The notes beneath the pieces were generated by a model, which was not told the origin of the DNA, ran no database searches, and saw only the letters and a program-made list of their open reading frames with translations. Positions 61,499-64,000 of a stretch of DNA of 64,000 nucleotides are shown here, piece by piece. Source of the stretch: Gammaproteobacteria bacterium (GTDB lineage: Bacteria; Gemmatimonadota; Gemmatimonadetes; Longimicrobiales; Gaopeijiaceae). Position 1 is the stretch's first letter. Each line of letters starts with the position of its first letter. The DNA is taken from the NCBI GenBank assembly GCA_028821195.1, contig JAPPHB010000080.1, forward strand, positions 62,001 through 126,000. Reading direction: 5' to 3'. Made by a program: the position numbers and the translations under genes.

Positions 61499-62701
61499 AT
61501 GAACCCGCCGCGCATTCTTCTGGTCGACTGCGACAGCTTCTTCGTGCAAGTGGCGCGCCTCGAGGATCCCGATGGCGCGGGACGTCGGCGACTGCTGATC
61601 GTCGGGGGGACGCCGGAGGGTCGGGGCGTGGTCGCGTCGGCCTCCTACGAGGCGCGCAAACACGGCGTCCGCTCGGCGATGCCCACCGCGCAGGCGCTCC
61701 GCCTGTGTCCCGGAGCCGCGGTGGTTCCCGTGCCGAGGGCTGCGTGCGTGCGGCGCAGCCGGGAAGTTCGGCGCGCGCTGGAAGAGTTGTCGCCCGTGGT
61801 CAGACCGGCTTCCATCGACGAATTCTACCTGGATCTCTCGGGGACGGAGAGGATGCTGGCCGGCGAGTCCTTCGAAGGCACCGCCCGGCGCATCCGCGCC
61901 ACCGTGTTGGCGCGCACCGGCATTTCGGTTTCCGCGGGAGGCGGCACCCGGCGCCTCATCGCCAAGCTCGCCACCGGACTCGCCAAGCCGGCGGGCGTCT
62001 GCATCGTGCCCCCGGGAGAGGAATCGGAGTTCATGCAGCGGTTCGACCTCGAGGACATTCCGGGGATCGGTCCCGCGTTCCGCGCGGCGCTCGAGCGCCG
62101 GTCGCTACGGTCCGTCGCCGACGTGCTGCGGGTCCAACCGGAGTGGCTCGAGCGCTGGTTCGGAGCCCGGCGCGCCCGCTGGCTGCACGACCGGGTGCGG
62201 GGACTGGACGGTGAGGGCACGCTCCCGGTGCGAGAGCGGAAGTCGGTGAGCGTGGAGCGGACGTTTGCTGCCGACCTTTCGGACGACGATGAGCTGGACG
62301 GGGTGCTGTCGCGACAGGTGAACTCGGTCGCGCGGCGCGTTCGCCGACTCGGTGGGGGAGCGCGCACGATCACGGTCAAGATCCGCGACGGGGATTTCGC
62401 GACCCGCCAGTGCAGCCGCACCCTGCCCCGGCCGGTGGAATCGGACCAGGCCATCCTTCGCGTGGCGCGCGAGCTTCTCGCAGAACTCCGGTCGCGGCGC
62501 CGAACTCCCGCGCGCCTCCTCGGCGTTGCCGCCAGCGGTTTCTCGAGCGAAGGAAAACGCGCGCAACTCGCCTTCCTTCCCGAAGCCGACGATCCGGATC
62601 CGGACCGCGCCCGCCGCATCTCCCAGGTGATGGACATCGCCCGAAACCGGTTCGGCGATGGCGCCCTCGGTCCGGGACGCAGCCTCGGTTCCCGGGAGTA
62701 A
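61499..62701 (+). CDS. Y-family DNA polymerase (DinB/Pol IV-like)
   Basis: A translesion polymerase of 400 residues from ATG 61499 (track start is 29 codons longer). Catalytic acids are in [13 protein letters not shown] and [30 protein letters not shown] is the family fingers motif, [20 protein letters not shown] the palm, and [13 protein letters not shown] the helix-hairpin-helix. A little-finger domain with [14 protein letters not shown] follows. QLAFLP near the end may bind the sliding clamp. No recognisable SOS box was seen upstream. Confidence 0.9.
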   Translation: MNPPRILLVDCDSFFVQVARLEDPDGAGRRRLLIVGGTPEGRGVVASASYEARKHGVRSAMPTAQALRLCPGAAVVPVPRAACVRRSREVRRALEELSPVVRPASIDEFYLDLSGTERMLAGESFEGTARRIRATVLARTGISVSAGGGTRRLIAKLATGLAKPAGVCIVPPGEESEFMQRFDLEDIPGIGPAFRAALERRSLRSVADVLRVQPEWLERWFGARRARWLHDRVRGLDGEGTLPVRERKSVSVERTFAADLSDDDELDGVLSRQVNSVARRVRRLGGGARTITVKIRDGDFATRQCSRTLPRPVESDQAILRVARELLAELRSRRRTPARLLGVAASGFSSEGKRAQLAFLPEADDPDPDRARRISQVMDIARNRFGDGALGPGRSLGSRE

Positions 62702-62726
62702 CTCCGCCGATCCCCCGTCTGTTTCC

Positions 62727-64000
62727 CTATTCGCGGGATGCTACCGACTGCCGCAGCCAGGGTTTGCGCGCAAAGTAGCCGTTGGCCTCCTCGGCCACCT
62801 TGGGCGCAAGCATGAAGAGCGCAATCAGGTTGGGGACGATGACGATGGCCAGGAAGATGTCGCCCAGGTTCCAGATCACCGTCAGGGGCAGCACCGCGCC
62901 GACGAAGTGCATGATGACGAAGACCAGCTTGTACGGCAGGACGGCGTTCGCCCCCAGCAGGTAGTACGCACAGCGGTCGCCATAGTAGCTCCACGCGATC
63001 GCCGTCGATATCGCAAACAGGAGCACCGAGAAAACAACGATCATGTGGCCCCAGTCGCCCAGCGCGCTCAATCCTCGGCGGAAGCCTTCCATGGTCAGGG
63101 GCGCGCCGCTCTCGAAGGCTTCCCCGTGGAGGGACTCGTAGGTCTGGCCGTCGTCTGTCCGGGCAAAGCCTTCGTCCGGCAAGACGGCTCCGGTGAAGGG
63201 TGTGGTATGCGCTTCGTCCACATACAGCATGTCGACGTACGCGTCGTGCCACGCGATGTGCACGCCGCCCGGATCCGCGGGGACTCCGTTCTCGAAGCGG
63301 ATTTCGGCCGGAGCGTCCGCGCGCTCGTTGTTGCCCATGGCATCCACGGTGACATACCCCAGATCGCCGCCCCCCAGGGTGACTTCCGTGGGGATGCGGG
63401 CGTTCCATACGCCGGTGGTGATGATCACGAGTCCCGTCATCGAGCAGATCACGATCGTGTCGATGAAGGGCTCGAGCAGCGCGACGACGCCCTCCGACAC
63501 CGGCTCGTCGGTCTTGGCCGCGGCGTGCGCGATGGGTGCTGAGCCCTGGCCCGCCTCGTTGGAGAAGAGGCCGCGGCGGACACCCCACATCAGCGTCACG
63601 AGGAAGGCGCCCACGCCGGTCCCGGCCACGCCCGCGGTCGGGTTGAAGGCCTCGCGGAAGATGAGACCGAGTGCGGGAACGATGTCGGCCGCGTTGAAGA
63701 GCAGGATGACCAGCGCGCCCAGGCAGTAGACCGCGGCCATGACCGGCGCCAGGATTCCGGTAACCCGTCCGATCCGGGTAATCCCTCCAAGGATGACCAG
63801 GGCGACGACGCCGGAGGTAACCAGGCCGCTCACCGTGGCCGGGATGCCGAAGATGGTGCGCATCGAATCGGAGACCGTGTTGGCCTGAATCGCGTTGCCG
63901 GTGAGGAAGGCGGTCAGCCCGAGCATGATGGCGAAGAAGACGGCCATCCACTTCCAGCGCGCTCCCAGCCCGCGCTCGATGTAGTACATCGGACCGCCGC
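62727..64000 (-). CDS. AGCS alanine/glycine:cation symporter, N-terminus beyond window
   Basis: The gene is open at the right edge; 424 C-terminal residues are visible. Family motifs are GGPMYYIERGLG, FSNEAGQGSAPIAHAAAKTDEP, EPFIDTIVICSMTGLVI and IAWSYYGDRCAYYLLG. These symporters use Na+ to import alanine or glycine across the inner membrane. Between TTGVWN and the EGFRRGL segment there is about 100 residues of soluble sequence not present in typical members. The stop lies 25 bases from the convergent polymerase gene. Confidence 0.92.
   Translation of the reverse strand, partial: GGPMYYIERGLGARWKWMAVFFAIMLGLTAFLTGNAIQANTVSDSMRTIFGIPATVSGLVTSGVVALVILGGITRIGRVTGILAPVMAAVYCLGALVILLFNAADIVPALGLIFREAFNPTAGVAGTGVGAFLVTLMWGVRRGLFSNEAGQGSAPIAHAAAKTDEPVSEGVVALLEPFIDTIVICSMTGLVIITTGVWNARIPTEVTLGGGDLGYVTVDAMGNNERADAPAEIRFENGVPADPGGVHIAWHDAYVDMLYVDEAHTTPFTGAVLPDEGFARTDDGQTYESLHGEAFESGAPLTMEGFRRGLSALGDWGHMIVVFSVLLFAISTAIAWSYYGDRCAYYLLGANAVLPYKLVFVIMHFVGAVLPLTVIWNLGDIFLAIVIVPNLIALFMLAPKVAEEANGYFARKPWLRQSVASRE

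Noticed and set aside
61825-63951. 708-residue minus-strand ORF spanning the polymerase and symporter genes
   Set aside because: It crosses two real genes in wrong frames and has no recognisable domain.

Overview
The window is about 64 kb of GC-rich bacterial chromosome, densely packed with genes and dominated by core functions. Several traits point to an uncultured Gemmatimonadota-type (or nearby FCB-group) bacterium, which is an inference from gene content: a PorV/PorQ-like outer-membrane protein beside a secreted protein with a C-terminal sorting-like domain, a CarboxypepD_reg-plug TonB-dependent receptor, an F1Fo b subunit and a subunit with N-terminal extensions, a DUF5715-like LysM protein, and type IV pilus genes. 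I see no CRISPR array, insertion sequence, prophage or clear pseudogene. The genes are closely spaced and many overlap by ATGA or GTGA.

Layout. 1-8.6 kb (minus): a four-gene envelope operon comprising a TonB receptor, a large cysteine-rich secreted protein with a type 9 secretion-like C-terminus, a PorV-like barrel and a second barrel cut by the window edge. 9.0-14.8 kb: PBP1A (plus), convergent pyrimidine-nucleoside phosphorylase (minus), then ruvX-mltG-thiE (plus). 14.8-23.0 kb (minus): a complete ATP synthase operon atpZ-(I-like)-B-E-F-H-A-G-D-C followed by a PHP phosphoesterase. 23.4-26.3 kb (plus): MoxR ATPase, CNNM/CorC-type transporter, gamma-carbonic anhydrase. 26.3-28.1 kb (minus): TrmH-type methyltransferase and prepilin peptidase. 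28.2-29.1 kb: thiD (plus). 29.1-31.5 kb (minus): CNT nucleoside transporter plus purine nucleoside phosphorylase. 31.8-40.2 kb (plus): dnaK, a Do-type protease, tRNA-Leu(UAG), tig-clpP-clpX-engB and a small secreted protein. 40.2-60.6 kb (minus): about 20 kb of co-directional genes reading, in transcription order, DUF5715/LysM protein, minor pilins, pilMNOPQ, aroC, aroK, topA, xerC, hslV, hslU, argF, gcvT, moaB and a sigma-54 activator. 60.7-64 kb: Mn-type superoxide dismutase (minus), Y-family polymerase (plus) and a truncated AGCS symporter (minus).

How they fit together. Protein quality control is concentrated here (DnaK, Do protease, trigger factor, ClpXP, HslVU). So are the type IV pilus alignment complex with its minor pilins and prepilin peptidase, and nucleoside salvage (CNT carrier, two phosphorylases).

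The most unusual non-coding signal is a palindromic box, CTGCCATTTTGTCAG, present twice in tandem upstream of dnaK and once, as a perfect 19-bp palindrome, just upstream of argF after hslVU. I do not recognise its regulator. The second most interesting unit is the TonB/CTD/PorV-like operon at the left edge. Starts, motifs and repeats were read by eye; no database search was run.
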